Assembly (NCBI RefSeq): GCF_031143425.1
Contig: NC_090442.1
Location: forward strand, 422,237,776 to 422,301,775
Direction: 5' to 3'
Origin: Pleurodeles waltl
Taxonomy: Eukaryota; Chordata; Amphibia; Caudata; Salamandridae
Length of the DNA stretch: 64,000 nt
Shown in pieces: positions 20,009 to 32,599 of this stretch (its first letter is position 1; each line of letters begins with the position of its first letter). The notes under the pieces were generated by a model. It worked only from the letters and a program-made list of their open reading frames with translations, had not been told where the DNA came from and searched no databases. Both the position numbers and the translations under genes were made by a program.

Positions 20009-23004
20009 TGTAGGAAAGTACCATCTTGCCTGGCATGTTACCCCCATTTTTCACTGTATATATGTTGTTTTAGTTGTATGTGTCACTGGGACCCTGGTAA
20101 CCCAGGGCCCCAGTGCTCATAAGTGTGCCTGAATGTGTTACCTGTGTAGTGACTAACTGTCTCACTGAGGCTCTGCTAATCAGAACCTCAGTGGTTATGC
20201 TCTCTCATTTCTTTCCAAATTGTCACTAACAGGCTAGTGACCATTTTTACCAATTTACATTGGCTTACTGGAACACCCTTATAATTCCCTAGTATATGGT
20301 ACTGAGGTACCCAGGGTATTGGGGTTCCAGGAGATCCCTATGGGCTGCAGCATTTCTTTTGCCACCCATAGGGAGCTCTGACAATTCTTACACAGGCCTG
20401 CCACTGCAGCCTGAGTGAAATAACGTCCACGTTATTTCACAGCCATTTTACACTGCACTTAAGTAACTTATAAGTCACCTATATGTCTAACCTTTACCTG
20501 GTAAAGGTTAGGTGCAAAGTTACTTTGTGTGAGGGCACCCTGGCACTAGCCAAGGTGCCCCCACATTGTTCAGAGCCAATTCCCTGAACTTTGTGAGTGC
20601 GGGGACACCATTACACGCGTACACTACATATAGGTCACTACCTATATGTAGCTTCACCATGGTAACTCCGAATATGGCCATGTAACATGTCTATGATCAT
20701 GGAATTGCCCCCTCTATACCATCCTGGCATAGTTGGCACAATCCCATGATCCCAGTGGTCTGTAGCACAGACCCTGGTACTGCCAAACTGCCCTTCCTGG
20801 GGTTTCACTGCAGCTGCTGCTGCTGCCAACCCCTCAGACAGGCAGCTGCCCTCCTGGGGTCCAGCCAGGCCTGGCCCAGGATGGCAGAACAAAGAACTTC
20901 CTCTGAGAGAGGGTGTGACACCCTCTCCCTTTGGAAAATGGTGTGAAGGCAGGGGAGGAGTAGCCTCCCCCAGCCTCTGGAAATGCTTTGTTGGGCACAG
21001 ATGTGCCCAATTCTGCATAAGCCAGTCTACACCGGTTCAGGGACCCCTTAGCCCCTGCTCTGGCGCAAAACTGGACAAAGGAAAGGGGAGTGACCACTCC
21101 CCTGACCTGCACCTCCCCTGGGAGGTGTCCAGAGCTCCTCCAGTGTGCTCCAGACCTCTGCCATCTTGGAAACAGAGGTGCTGCTGGCACACTGGACTGC
21201 TCTGAGTGGCCAGTGCCACCAGGTGACGTCAGAGACTCCTGCTGATAGGCTCCTTCAGGTGTTAGTAGCCTTTCCTCTCTCCTAGGTAGCCAAACCCCTC
21301 TTTTCTGGCTATTTAGGGTCTCTGTCTCTGGGGAAACTTTAGATAACGAATGCATGAGCTCAGCCGAGTTCCTCTGCATCTCTCTCTTCACCTTCTGATA
21401 AGGAAACGACCGCTGACCGCGCTGGAAGCCTGCAGACCTGCAACATAGTAGCAAAGACGACTACTGCAACTCTGTAACGCTGATCCTGCCGCCTTCTCGA
21501 CTGTTTTCCTGCTTGTGCATGCTGTGGGGGTAGCCTGCCTCCTCTCTGCACCAGAAGCTCCGAAGAAATCTCCTGTGGGTCGACGGAATCTTCCCCCTGC
21601 AACCGCAGGCACCAAAAAGCTGCATTACCGGTCCCTTGGGTCTCCTCTCAGCACGACGAGCGAGGTCCCTCGAATCCAGCGACGCTGTCCAAGTGACCCC
21701 CACAGTCCAGTGACTCTTCAGCCCAAGTTTGGTGGAGGTAAGTCCTTGCCTCACCTCGCTGGGCTGCATTGCTGGGAACCGCGACTTTGCAGCTACTCCG
21801 GCCCCTGTGCACTTCCGGCAGAAATCCTTTGTGCACAGCCAAGCCTGGGTCCACGGCACTCTAACCTGCATTGCACGACTTTCTAAGTTGGTCTCCGGCG
21901 ACGTGGGACTCCTTTGTGCAACTTCGGCGAGCACCGTTTCACGCATCCTCGTAGTGCCTGTTTCTGGCACTTCTCCAGGTGCTACCTGCTTTAGTGAGGG
22001 CTCTTTGTCTTGCTCGACCTCCCCTCTCTCTTCAGGTCCAATTTGCGACCTCCTGGTCCCTCCTGGGCCCCAGCAGCGTCCAAAAACGCCAAATGCATGA
22101 TTTGCGACTAGCAAGGCTTGTTGGCGTCCTTTCGGCGGGAAAACACTTTTGCACGACTCTCCCAGGCGAGAGGGATCCGTCCACCAAAGGGGAAGTCTCT
22201 AGCCCTTTTCGTTCCTGCAGAAACCTCAGCTTCTTCTGTCCAGTAGAAGCTTCTTTGCACCCGCAGCTGGCATTTCCTGGGCATCTGCCCATCTCCGACT
22301 TGCTTGTGACTTTTGGACTTGGTCCCCTTGTTCCACAGGTACCCTAGATTGGAAATCCACAGTTGTTGCATTGCTGGTTTGTGTCTTTCCTGCATTATTC
22401 CTCTAACACAACTACTTTGTCCTTAGGGGAACTTTAGTGCACTTTGCACTCACTTTTCAGGGTCTTGGGGAGGGTTATTTTTCTAACTCTCACTATTTTC
22501 TAATAGTCCCAGCGACCCTCTACAAGGTCACATAGGTTTGGGGTCCATTCGTGGTTCGCATTCCACTTTTGGAGTATATGGTTTGTGTTGCCCCTATCCC
22601 TATGTTTCCCCATTGCATCCTATTGTAACTATACATTGTTTGCACTGTTTTCTAAGACTATACTGCATATTTTTGCTATTGTGTATATATATCTTGTGTA
22701 TATTTCCTATCCTCTCACTGAGGGTACACTCTAAGATACTTTGGCATATTGTCATAAAAATAAAGTACCTTTATTTTTAGTATAACTGTGTATTGTGTTT
22801 TCTTATGATATTGTGCATATGACACTAAGTGGTACTGTAGTAGCTTCACACGTCTCCTAGTTCAGCCTAAGCTGCTCTGCTAAGCTACCATTATCTATCA
22901 GCCTAAGCTGCTAGACACCCTATACACTAATAAGGGATAACTGGGCCTGGTGCAAGGTGCAAGTACCCCTTGGTACTCACTACAAGCCAGTCCAGCCTCC
23001 TACA
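20009..23004 (+). repeat. 3' LTR (copy 3 of 3), 2996 bp
   Basis: Ends CCTCCTACA at 23004, followed at once by GTACT (23005-23009), which matches the GTACT before the first LTR. One base longer than the others (an extra C in a C run near 21297). It has the most differences of the three copies, about eighteen from LTR 1 by eye, including GCGTACAC for GCGTGCAC near 20620 and a CGACGAGCG variant near 21655. Confidence 0.95.
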
Positions 23005-23009
23005 GTACT

Positions 23010-23962
23010 CATCAGTCTTCCAAGGAACTGCTGTGAAGGGTGCTCCTAAAAATGTCAGTGGCACTGTTCAATGTGCTTGCGGCTCTCCTGTATGTGGCAA
23101 GGCTTTGCTCAATATGACTAGATAGGGGTTGTTGTGACAGTGCAACCCCCGCTATCCAGCAGGTAATAATGAACCAATAGATCTAATCAGTGAACAAGTG
23201 CTGAGGCTTATTATCCTATGGTCTACCTAGTAAGCAGTAATTCTTAAATCGAGCAGGAACCATTGTTCCATGCACCAGCTCCATTTCAACCTTAAGTTGC
23301 CTGGGTTGGAAACCAGTAGTAGGACTTGAAGAAGTTGCAACACACGTTGATCTCAAAATGACCAGCCTGCTGGAACTTACTGTGCCTCAGTGCACTGCCA
23401 TGCTGGTTACAATGAGAAGGGGGAGTATCATTCCTCTCCTCTTCCTTAGAGTGCTACTAAAACAGGTCTAAAAAATGCTATAACTCTTCTCAGTCTGCCA
23501 AGGCACTGCTGTGATGGGTACTCATCAGTCTTCCAAGGAACTGCTGTGAAGGGTGCTCCTAAAAATGTCAGTGGCACTGTTCAATGTGCTTGCGGTTCTC
23601 CTGTATGTGGCAAGGCTTTGGTCAATATGACTAGATAGGGGTTGTTGTGACAGTGCAACCCCCGCTATCCAGCAGGTAATAATGAACCAGTAGTTCTAAT
23701 CAGTGAACAAGGGCTGAGGCCTATTATCCTATGGTCTACCTAGTAAGCAGTAATTCTTAAATCGAGCAGGAACCATTGTTCCATGCACCAGCTCCATTTC
23801 AACCTTAAGTTGCCTGGGTTGGGAACCAGTAGTAGGACTTGAAGAAGTTGCAACACACGTTGATCTCTAAATGACCAGCCTGCTGGAACTTACTGTGCCT
23901 CAGTGCACTGCCATGCTGGTTACAATGAGAACGGGGAGTTTCATTCCTCTCCTCTCCCTTAG
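23010..23962. repeat. 513-bp tandem duplication: rest of copy 1 and complete copy 2 with the empty site
   Basis: 23010-23447 continues the copy interrupted at 3902. 23448-23962 is a second full copy in direct orientation. Copy 2 reads straight through GTACTCATCAG at 23518-23528, exactly where copy 1 carries the retroelement, so it shows the pre-insertion sequence. Differences are few (for example CGGCTCTCC/CGGTTCTCC). The duplication therefore predates the insertion or is independent of it. No coding content is seen. Confidence 0.85.
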
Positions 23963-24705
23963 GCAAAAGCTCATTGGAAATACAAGAGTCACAGGGGCAT
24001 CCATAGAGGACACGCGGAGAACCTTTAATGTTGCTACTGATGTCATTCCATCCCACACTGACACATACATAGTGTAAGCCTCCTGCCATCACTGGTACAT
24101 GGCAACCTGTGGACCATCACACACCACAATGTACCTAAGAATCAATAGGGTTGAAGAGAACAAGAACTCTTCAAAGTCTTCCATATTTTAAACCTGAAGC
24201 CCTCCTTAGGCAAATCTTACATATAGATCAATGACATGAACGCCATGTCTAGGACACAAACTCCACTTTTTGTGCAATAAACCTACTAAAAGATAAGGTC
24301 CAATGAGTGCAAAGACAATGACAAAAGGATTACGACCCCTTACGGAAAGCTACTTACGAAACGGAAATCAGCTGATACAAGAAGGCAAGCACTAAACCAA
24401 TCAATTTTTAAACCATTCAAACAGAATTACTGAAGGTTAAAACATAACAATTTCTTTGTCTCTAGGTTGTCTCGTGAGCTCTTTTCTGATTTTGGTGAAA
24501 AGCTATCCAGCATCTCTGAACATTAGGTAGACTTCATCCAAAACAAAAGACTTCCTGACATCTATTCTTAGTCAGTGTACTAGGCCTATCTTCCTTGACT
24601 CGCATATCCACGTTATACTTGACCAGCTGGGAGACAACCTAGGGTCAATTAGCCCGTCTTGGTCCATGTACCTATAGTAGCTCCAGTATCTACTTACCAT
24701 ACCTA
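23963..24705. other. Stretch without recognisable genes
   Basis: No open frame of note and no repeat structure that I can define. Confidence 0.5.
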
Positions 24706-24922
24706 GGGCCTCATTATGAGATTGGTGGTCTCAGGATCTCCATGCTAGCTGTGGCGGTCATACCGCCAACAGGCTGGTGGAGATGTTTCCACCGGACAGG
24801 TTACGAGGCAGCACACCACCAAGGTTTCCGCTGTGGCCACACCACCATGGAAACCCAGGCAGAAATGAACTGCATAAAAGGAGGCACTCGCGTTCAGGAA
24901 GCAATACTCATCCGGAGGCACC

Positions 24923-25010
24923 ATGGAACCAGAACTAGACGTCATCCCACTGCTCCTACTCGCACAAAGACTTTGGAATCTTCACCAACGACGATGACAG
25001 CAACCACACA
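24923..25010 (+). pseudogene. Possible N-terminal scrap of another Harbinger transposase
   Basis: An ATG at 24923 opens a short frame rich in Leu and acidic residues, followed in another frame by an Asp-rich stretch. It resembles the start of some Harbinger transposases. Evidence is weak: the segment is short, frame-shifted and runs into AC-rich DNA. Confidence 0.2.
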
Positions 25011-25019
25011 GACTTACCT

Positions 25020-25700
25020 GTATGTACACACACACAATAAATTATTGGTAAGGAGTGCAAGGGTGACAACCACACACTACTACACACTGACACACACACT
25101 TACATATAGCCACACACACCCGCACATACACAGTACATACACTACGGCAAACACATGTCAAAAACACACACTTACGAACGGATACACAGCACAGGCCCAG
25201 TCACACACAACAACACACACCACCACAACACGTAACAACAACACCACAACCACACCATCGTCAATACGTTGGCAAGCACTCACAATAGACACTATTCAGG
25301 GACACATCACACATTCAACGCAACCTAGAACCGACAGATAACATACACACACCAACACATAACCATACAATTAAAAAATGTACATACACATCACTCATGG
25401 CACATCATATCTATCATATCATGCACTAAACATGCACACGCACACTGTCAAAACACACCAAACCACAAAACACAGCAACAAACACATGCCAACACAAACA
25501 CCACTCAACAGCATGACAACAAAATGTTTCAGACAGGCACATGCCCATCACACAACACACACCCTATCACTGGGGGTCAAAGCACTGCACACAACCTCAC
25601 ATACTGCCCAAACAATACAGGTAGCACGAGCACCACACACACACAAATACAGACACGCAACCAATGTTAGCCTGGAACAAATCCATACCAGGAAAAGAAA
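25020..25700. repeat. AC-rich low-complexity region
   Basis: Dominated by CACA and ACAC tracts with few G residues on this strand. Long Thr/His-rich reading frames here (such as 24742-25341) follow from the base composition and are not genes. Confidence 0.7.
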
Positions 25701-25912
25701 TGCATGACAAATATGTAATCACTAAACCAACAACAGGTTGGTTTTAAATATATCAAAAATATCTGAATAGTGAAACTCAAAGGCCATAGGACAGTCCAGA
25801 TACAAAAGTTAGTATGCACACAGTGCACAAATGTGCGCCTGAACTTCTCCTGACTGCCATGTAACCTCCACCGGTAGGGGCATCAAAGGGCAGGCAGGCA
25901 CCTCAGGGGTTA

Positions 25913-28900
25913 TCAGGTGGGGTTGGCGGAGGGGGGTTGGGCTTGGGTTTGGGAGGGGGGCCTTTGGATTGTGGCTTGGGAGGTGGGGTTTAGGCTCAGG
26001 CTTAGGGGAGGGTTGGCTTTTTTTGGGAGGGCTAGACTTTTTGGCAGCAGCATGGGTACTTGCAGGGGGGGTAGGGGAGGCCTTGGAGGTGAAAGGGAGA
26101 GACTTGTGGAGGGAAATGAAACGGTTAGGGGTCTAACGGGAAAGAGGAGTAGGGAAAAGGGCAAACTCTGAGAAGAAAGCTTTTTTGCACACATGGGGTT
26201 GGTCAGAGCAAAAGGGTTTGGGTGTGGAGGGGGAAGGAGTGGTTGTCTGAGGTATTGGTGTGGATGTCTTGGGTGCATGTTTGTGGGAGGTATGCTGGTG
26301 GGTGCTCGGTGTCTGTTGAATGGGTGAGTCAGGGCGTTTATGTGTCTTGGGGTGAGGGGGGAGGAGGTGCTGGGGGTTCTGTGGTGGATGTCTGTGGGTA
26401 GGATGGGTGTTGTGGCTGGATCTGTGAATGTTGGAGTGGTGTCTGCAGGTGTGTCAACTGTGCTGTCTGTAATGCTAGGGGTGGTGGGGGTGTCAGGGCA
26501 GGTATGGATTGTTGCAATATGCGCATCTGAATGTTGCTTGTGTGCATGCCGGTGGTGTGTCTTGTGGTGCTTATGTCTGTCTGAGATACTCTTGGATGTT
26601 GAGGTGGATGCATGCCTGTCTGTCTGTTTGCATTGGCGGGGTCTGGGAAGAGGGGTTTGGGATTGGGAGGAGGAAGGTGGAGCGGGGACGGTAGGCAAAT
26701 GGTGACTGGCTGCTATCAGTGTGGAGGCCAGAGCCTGAAAGGATCTCTGTAGGCCAGCCAGTGCACTGTGAATGCCCTCCAGGAATGCATTACTCTGTTA
26801 GATTTGAGTTGCCAGTCCCTGGATGGCATTCATGATGGTCTACTGATCCACAGAGATGGACCTCAGGAGGTCAATAGCCTCCTCATTAAGGGCATCAGGG
26901 CTAACAGGGGCTGGGACAGAGGTGCCTGTGGCAAAGGAGATGCCCACCCTCTTGGGTGAGCAGGCACGGCCTACTGGATGGGTAACTGGAGAGAGGGAGG
27001 TGGTAGAAAGGGGGGTGGCTGAGAGAGATGGTACTGTGGTGGTCCCAGATGGGTCTACCACTGCCAGGGAGTGTCTACGGGAGGAGGATTCCAAAGATGA
27101 AGATGTAGATCCTGTCTTCCTCGTGGCACTCCCCTCGCCCTTCAGGCCACTCGGTCCCCTGGTGTCGGTGGTATCATGACTTGAGGTCCTGTGGCCAGCA
27201 GCTTCCCCACTCTGCTGTGCCCCGCCTCCTTTGTCTGCCGATGCTGATGCTGGAAAACAGAAAGAGAAGTAGGGTCATCATAATCTTCTCAAACTCTAAC
27301 ATCACACTGTACACATCAATCACATTGAGCCACTTTACTACAACCCCAGGTAGAACGAGGTTAGTGCCAACATCATGACACAACTAGATACCATCTACAC
27401 CCCTACATTACAACAATGTTATTCACCTGCTAAGCCACCTATTGCACACCTACTATACCATCATATCAGTAGAGCTATCACAATAACCATTCCATGACAA
27501 CCTGACTTGCCAACATTAATCTAAGTCCCTATCCATAGCAACATAGTCAACCAACAACCAAGCATTTAGAAATAGTGGCAACATTAATTTCAACATCACA
27601 TATACAAAATCCACACATTCCTACATTTGTGGCTAATGTAATGTACCAGAAAAGGAACCTCATCATATGCCAAACACAAGACAGCATTTTGTATACAAAG
27701 ACAAAACCATGTTATGTCACAGAGTCCACAAAACTGACATTTGCAAACATGCAACAACTATATTTGCCTTTCCACAAATTGGACTATGATAGAGTCTAAA
27801 CACATGTCACAAACACACTTCCCAATAGACATGTAGGAAAGGATGATGCATACTTTGTGGAGCTACTAATCTCATTCATTCTCCACCTGTAAACAAAGTC
27901 ATGCGCACTTATAGGGACCAACTTAGCCCACAGGATTTACCCACAGTCAACGCCAAGTTCCATACCAAAATGTTAAATACAATAGACACCTCTCATGTGC
28001 AAGAAGGCCATATACAGTACAACTAATCATGATGAATGGCAACAACAATAACAATAACAAAAACCCATCATACAAGTGGCTACTCACTATCAACACTTCA
28101 GACATGAGCAATCTTAAATCTGTGTATGAACATCACAATGTCACAACACACTTCTGAGCTTAACATGACAGAGACATACACCTTGAGGCAAGCCACATGA
28201 CTGGCTACACATATCATTCCAACAACATGTGAAGGTGTCCTATCACACCTGCAACACAGTTAAGGCAGTATAAACAATAGCATCCCATACCAAAAGCCTT
28301 CAAAATATATCCACAATAGCAAAAGTAAGTTTGTTTAAGTTGCATCACGTTGCTGATATATGGCTGAACCTAACAATGTACACATGATGTTGGCAAAAAC
28401 CAGTGCAGAGTGTACCTATTGCTAAGATGTCATGGCCTATTTAGCATGCCCATAACACATTGAAATAGGAAATTGCTGTGTAGCCACTTACCAGCCAGTG
28501 AACAAGTATATGTTACTATTATTCTGAGCTCTCACATCAATGATATGGGTTGCACTAGGAGTCTAGTTATACTACCATTGTTTAGTACATGCAGGATGTT
28601 CATTCTGATGAAACATCACAAGTGCCAGTGTTTAGTCCTCACTTACCAGTGGGGACACCTCCTAACAGCACCTCAGGACCTCCCACCGCTTTCTACAATG
28701 GGTACTCTGTTGGCTGTGGACCCCCAGTGTCCTCACTTCCTTGGGGATGGCACACCATATCACCTTTTTCTGTTGGGCATTGACATGCATGGATGACACA
28801 GACAAGGGGAGAAAGTCATGTCCACATGCTCCAACCCAAAACACATGGTGCACAATAACGTTAGTGCAAGTAGCCAAACATACTCTTCCTTACACTTCAA

Positions 28901-29342
28901 ACTCTTTTTCAAGTCACCCTCTGCAGTCAGGCCATGTGTGAAGTGGAGTCAGGTATACACCATGCCTACCAAGTACCAGATTTGGGATAGAAACATATGA
29001 CCAGACCACAAGTATTTCCTTAAAATGGTACATCTCTACAACTAATTGTCACAATTGCTGTAATGTACATATGTGGATCAGGGTACATACATCACATACT
29101 ACTATGTATCAAGGATAACAGTCTTTCTATGCACATGTGCACATAACCGTCTACCCACACATGATGGCTCAATCCTTCATTCCTGCACATTTCATCTACA
29201 TCGTCATACACTCTACCTTTCACCCACTCTTATTGCATTGGACTCATCTGCTCCTCTAGTGCACCATAGAGCTGTTCATACAGGGGTAGGACCTCCTCCA
29301 CAAGCTTGTCCAGCTCTTCCGGAGTGAAGGCAGGGGTCCTAT
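25913..29342 (-). pseudogene. Element A accessory gene 2: Myb/SANT-like protein, split and broken
   Basis: Read on the minus strand, exon 1 (about 29342-29248) encodes the first helix region of a Myb/SANT-like domain, with a Phe-Thr-Pro-Glu-Glu-Leu start. Exon 2 (about 28789-28670) encodes the rest, ending in a Cys-Arg-Lys-Arg-Trp motif. Exon 3 (about 27245-25913) encodes a long Ser/Thr/Pro/His-rich tail with a conserved helix around Glu-Glu-Ala-Ile-Asp-Leu-Leu-Arg-Ser. All three parts match element B gene 2 (59856-62376). The acceptor before exon 2 has lost its AG, and the tail is split across frames (27094-26840, 26698-25913). Such proteins normally bind DNA and help a Harbinger transposase reach the nucleus and its ends. 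Confidence 0.7.
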
Positions 29343-30114
29343 CACCTGCAGGTCATGGCATGATTGTTCCCAGAGGCAGTACACACCAGCTCAGGTCATG
29401 GATGTCTTGCTGGCAGCAGTGTCACGAGTCACATGTTGGTCACATCCGTCACGAACAGGGCCGCTGGCAGATGTCGCCATTGGCCCGATTCCAACAAATG
29501 CAGCAATGTGTTCCAATCGCAAATTTCACCGCAGTTGTAACCGCTTCCGCCATGACGACATATGCCGGCGGAGTCAGGTCACTTCCTGCTCTCCTGTACA
29601 GTAGGTCAGGCACCTGCCATTTTTGGGCTCATATATGTATGGTGCAGTTATGAAAGTAGCATCTTTTAATGAAGACCTATATCTATGACAATGTGTTAAG
29701 TGTTGGCTTACTGTTTACAAGTATCAATGTGCCTGTCATTAGTAGAACAAGTGAAATTAGGTATTTTGGTTTATGTAGATGAAACAGTGTTGTCACCATA
29801 CAAATGACAATATGAAGATGGTATAGGTGCAACAAATATGTGTTACATGTCAACTAGGCTGATGTAACTTTCACTGTCAGTGACATGTATATCCATTTAG
29901 AGAACATGCAAGGGTGTAGGGGATTTGAATCGGGTACACTTTAATATTTTGCCTCGCTATGTGCTGAATACCACATATTCACTGTTCCATGTGACATGAT
30001 TAAGATATATGTGTGACGTTGTGATCATACTTATGATGTATAGTTTGAGTCATTCACATACATTCTGGTGTTTTCCCACATAGTTACCCTGGCCTGAGGA
30101 CAACAAGACAACCT
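29343..30114. promoter_or_regulatory. Divergent intergenic region between accessory gene 2 and transposase (element A)
   Basis: It separates the start of the minus-strand Myb gene from the start of the plus-strand transposase, so it probably held a bidirectional promoter. A GC-richer part with CCGCC-type motifs (29520-29580) resembles the equivalent part of element B (59560-59770). No core promoter motif is clear. Confidence 0.35.
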
Positions 30115-31219
30115 TCAGTGTACCGTCTACTGGCAGACCTTCAGACCATGGAGGCCTGACATGTAATACAAATATATTGCGTGGCTAGGCATACAATCAT
30201 GGATCTGTATCGTCAGTTGGAGCCAGATCAGATGCCTGCCATTCGCAGTCCCAATAGCATACCTCTCATCGTTCACGTCATGTCAGTGCTGCACTTTCTG
30301 GCCACTGGGTCCTTTCAAAATACAGTGGCACTGACTACAGGGGTGTCTCAGCCCATGCTCAGTCTGGTTTTGAAGGCTGTACTGTCTGCATTGTTAAACA
30401 CCGAGACAGTTACATCAGATTTCCCCAATGTGAGGATTTTGCCCATGTGAAGGCAGATTTCTATGCTTTGGGACTCACTCCACGTGTTGTTGGAGCCATA
30501 GATGGCACCCTTGTAGCTTTGGTTCCCCCAAGTGCTCATGAACAGGTATATAGGAATAGGAAAAACTACCACTCCATAAACGTCCAAGTGGTCTGTTTGG
30601 CTGACCTATACATTTCACAAGTTTGTGCAAGGTATCAAGGATCAGTCCATGTTTCATTCATCATGCAGAACAGCAAAATTCCACTGCTGATGACACGGCT
30701 ATAAACAGAGAGAGCCTGGCTGGTTGGTAAGTCATATGTGTCATGTGTGTCTGTAACTATTTTCCAGCTACCATATGTGTGGATGTCCAAGATTAATGTC
30801 TGGATTGATTTTACTATACCTTACTATACCTTACAGGAGACGCTGGCTACCCAAACCGTCCTAGGTTATCGACACAAGGGATGTACCCAATCGAGCCACG
30901 GGAAGTCCACTCCAATGAAGTACACTGAAGGACAAGGCGTGTTGTGGAGTGGACTTTTGGACTCCTGAAGGCAAGACTTTGCAACATAGACAAATCTGGA
31001 GGAGCCCTCCTCTACTCACTCTGCAAGGTATGTCAAATAATTGTTGCCTGCTGCATGCTCCACAACCTTGCTCTGAGACGTCAGATACCATTCAGACCAG
31101 ATAAGGGGGAGCCAACAGATCCTGTGGGTGGAAATCCAGATTTGCCAAGGGAGAATGAGCATGATGAGGATGAAGCTGGAGACATCAGGGCAGATGTCAT
31201 CAATCAGTACTTCAACTGA
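30115..31219 (+). pseudogene. HARBI1-type transposase of element A, broken, with an intron
   Basis: DDE-type PIF/Harbinger transposase, which cuts and reinserts the element at 3-bp sites. Recognisable parts: a helical N-terminal region with a VYRLL-type start (about 30118), the first Asp in GAIDGT (about 30495-30512), the second Asp in GDAGYP (after 30837), the Glu in VVEWTFGLLK (about 30943-30972) and a C-terminus ending VINQYFN. Breaks: a stop near 30159, a frameshift near 30430-30450, a stop near 30702 and a further stop near 30925. Between the first and second catalytic regions lies a 110-nt insertion (30727-30836) with GTAAGT and TTACAG ends. Removing it restores the frame, so it reads as an intron. 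Element B lacks it. Confidence 0.8.
30727..30836 (+). other. Probable spliceosomal intron inside the element A transposase
   Basis: Donor G|GTAAGT and acceptor TTACAG|GA. It interrupts the codon for the Gly just before the second catalytic Asp, and joining the flanks gives the conserved motif in frame. Confidence 0.65.
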
Positions 31220-32599
31220 CTCAAGGTATGTGATGTGATGTTACAATAGTGATTCCATGGGGTATTGTTGAGGTTATGCATGCCAAGTAATCTTCTTTTT
31301 ACCACCATTAGTGTGGCCTCAAGTGGCTCCAATTCCCATGACTCAGATCCACATGCAGAATGGTACTTGGAGTTGTATACAGAACTGTTATGTACATAGT
31401 ACATTGTTTGGCAAATGCACAATCAAAGTCATATTTGTAGTTATGAATTGACAATGTGATATATGTGTTCCACTGTGGTCTATACCTTATATTTGTCAAT
31501 CACAGATTTGCAGATTGCCTGTTTGGCTCATCCTCATTTGGCAATCTCAGACAGTGTCACTGGCAGATGGGATTTGTAGACTGACAAGAGCTGTGGACAT
31601 GGGTTAAACCACTTACTGTTCAGCATTAGATATGTGGTGTGTGAGTTCTATGCCAAGACTGTCAGGACAGTGGTTTGGAAGTGTCATTTCCACAAAAAAC
31701 CTCTTCGGTACTGGAGGTGGCTCAAATGGTGCCATGTGTGTGAGTCCATTTGTGTCTCACACGTGTAATAATGTGAATGTGGTACCTAGACCCTCTACCA
31801 TAATTAAGGTTTGTTTTGTATGTGACCTAACTTGTGCATAGCTGTCAGTGTGTTTCCTCATGGCAGACCAATGTACATGTTTCTGAAGGATGACATAGCT
31901 GAGTGGCATGGTAGGCGGAAGGTTCCATGACTGGGTATATTAGTGCTGACCTCTGTTTCATGGGGTATGTTATTTTGGAAGGATAAGGTATGGGTATGTG
32001 ATAAGGCTTTAGGCGATGATACATTGAACTAATTTGTCTGCCTCCTGAGATGGTGACAGATTTACATGTCCCTAACTGCATTATGTGGGTTGGTAATGAA
32101 TGACACCTAAGCTGAAACACTGAAGTCCACAGCATGATTTCACAATGTGCTGATTGCCATTCTCCAAATAAATATGTGGAGATGTACAATACAGGTGACT
32201 TGTGTCATATCTATGTTACAATCCCAATGTAATATGTATCCTGGTTGTCCAGTACATGTGTGATGTTCATAACAAAGGTATAAAATTGGTGAGGAACATT
32301 TTGGTACAATAGTTGTCATATATGACAGTTGTATATGGGTGATACATCACACTTACACAGGATCTGAGGTTAAGTAGTATTTATTGGGGAGTGCACAACA
32401 AAATGAGTGAACTAAAAAAGGATTGAAGAAAAGTTAACTGTGAATGGTTCTGTCATGGTGGATAAAATAATCAAGGTAGCTGCTTCACCATTTGGAGACA
32501 CAAGTCCAGTGTCCTAGCGCAATAGGAAAATGGATTTAGGTATCAGAACATTCAACAGTGCGTATTAGAGACACACAAGGGGGACCAATCAGGAGTGGT
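31220..32599. other. Element A spacer between convergent genes
   Basis: No coding content. It corresponds in position to 57907-58388 in element B but is longer, so it may contain further insertions that I cannot identify. Confidence 0.4.

Larger units (their letters stand above)
3903..23004 (+). mobile_element. Tandem Gmr1-like Ty3/gypsy element, LTR-int-LTR-int-LTR
   Basis: The whole 19.1-kb block has only one pair of target duplications, GTACT at 3898-3902 and 23005-23009. That means one original insertion. The extra internal-plus-LTR unit (8052 bp) most likely came from unequal recombination between LTRs, or from insertion of a tandem cDNA. High identity between the units points to recent events. 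Confidence 0.92.

Noticed and set aside
24742..25707. Two Thr/His-rich reading frames
   Set aside because: Caused by AC-rich low-complexity sequence; no domain and no codon bias.
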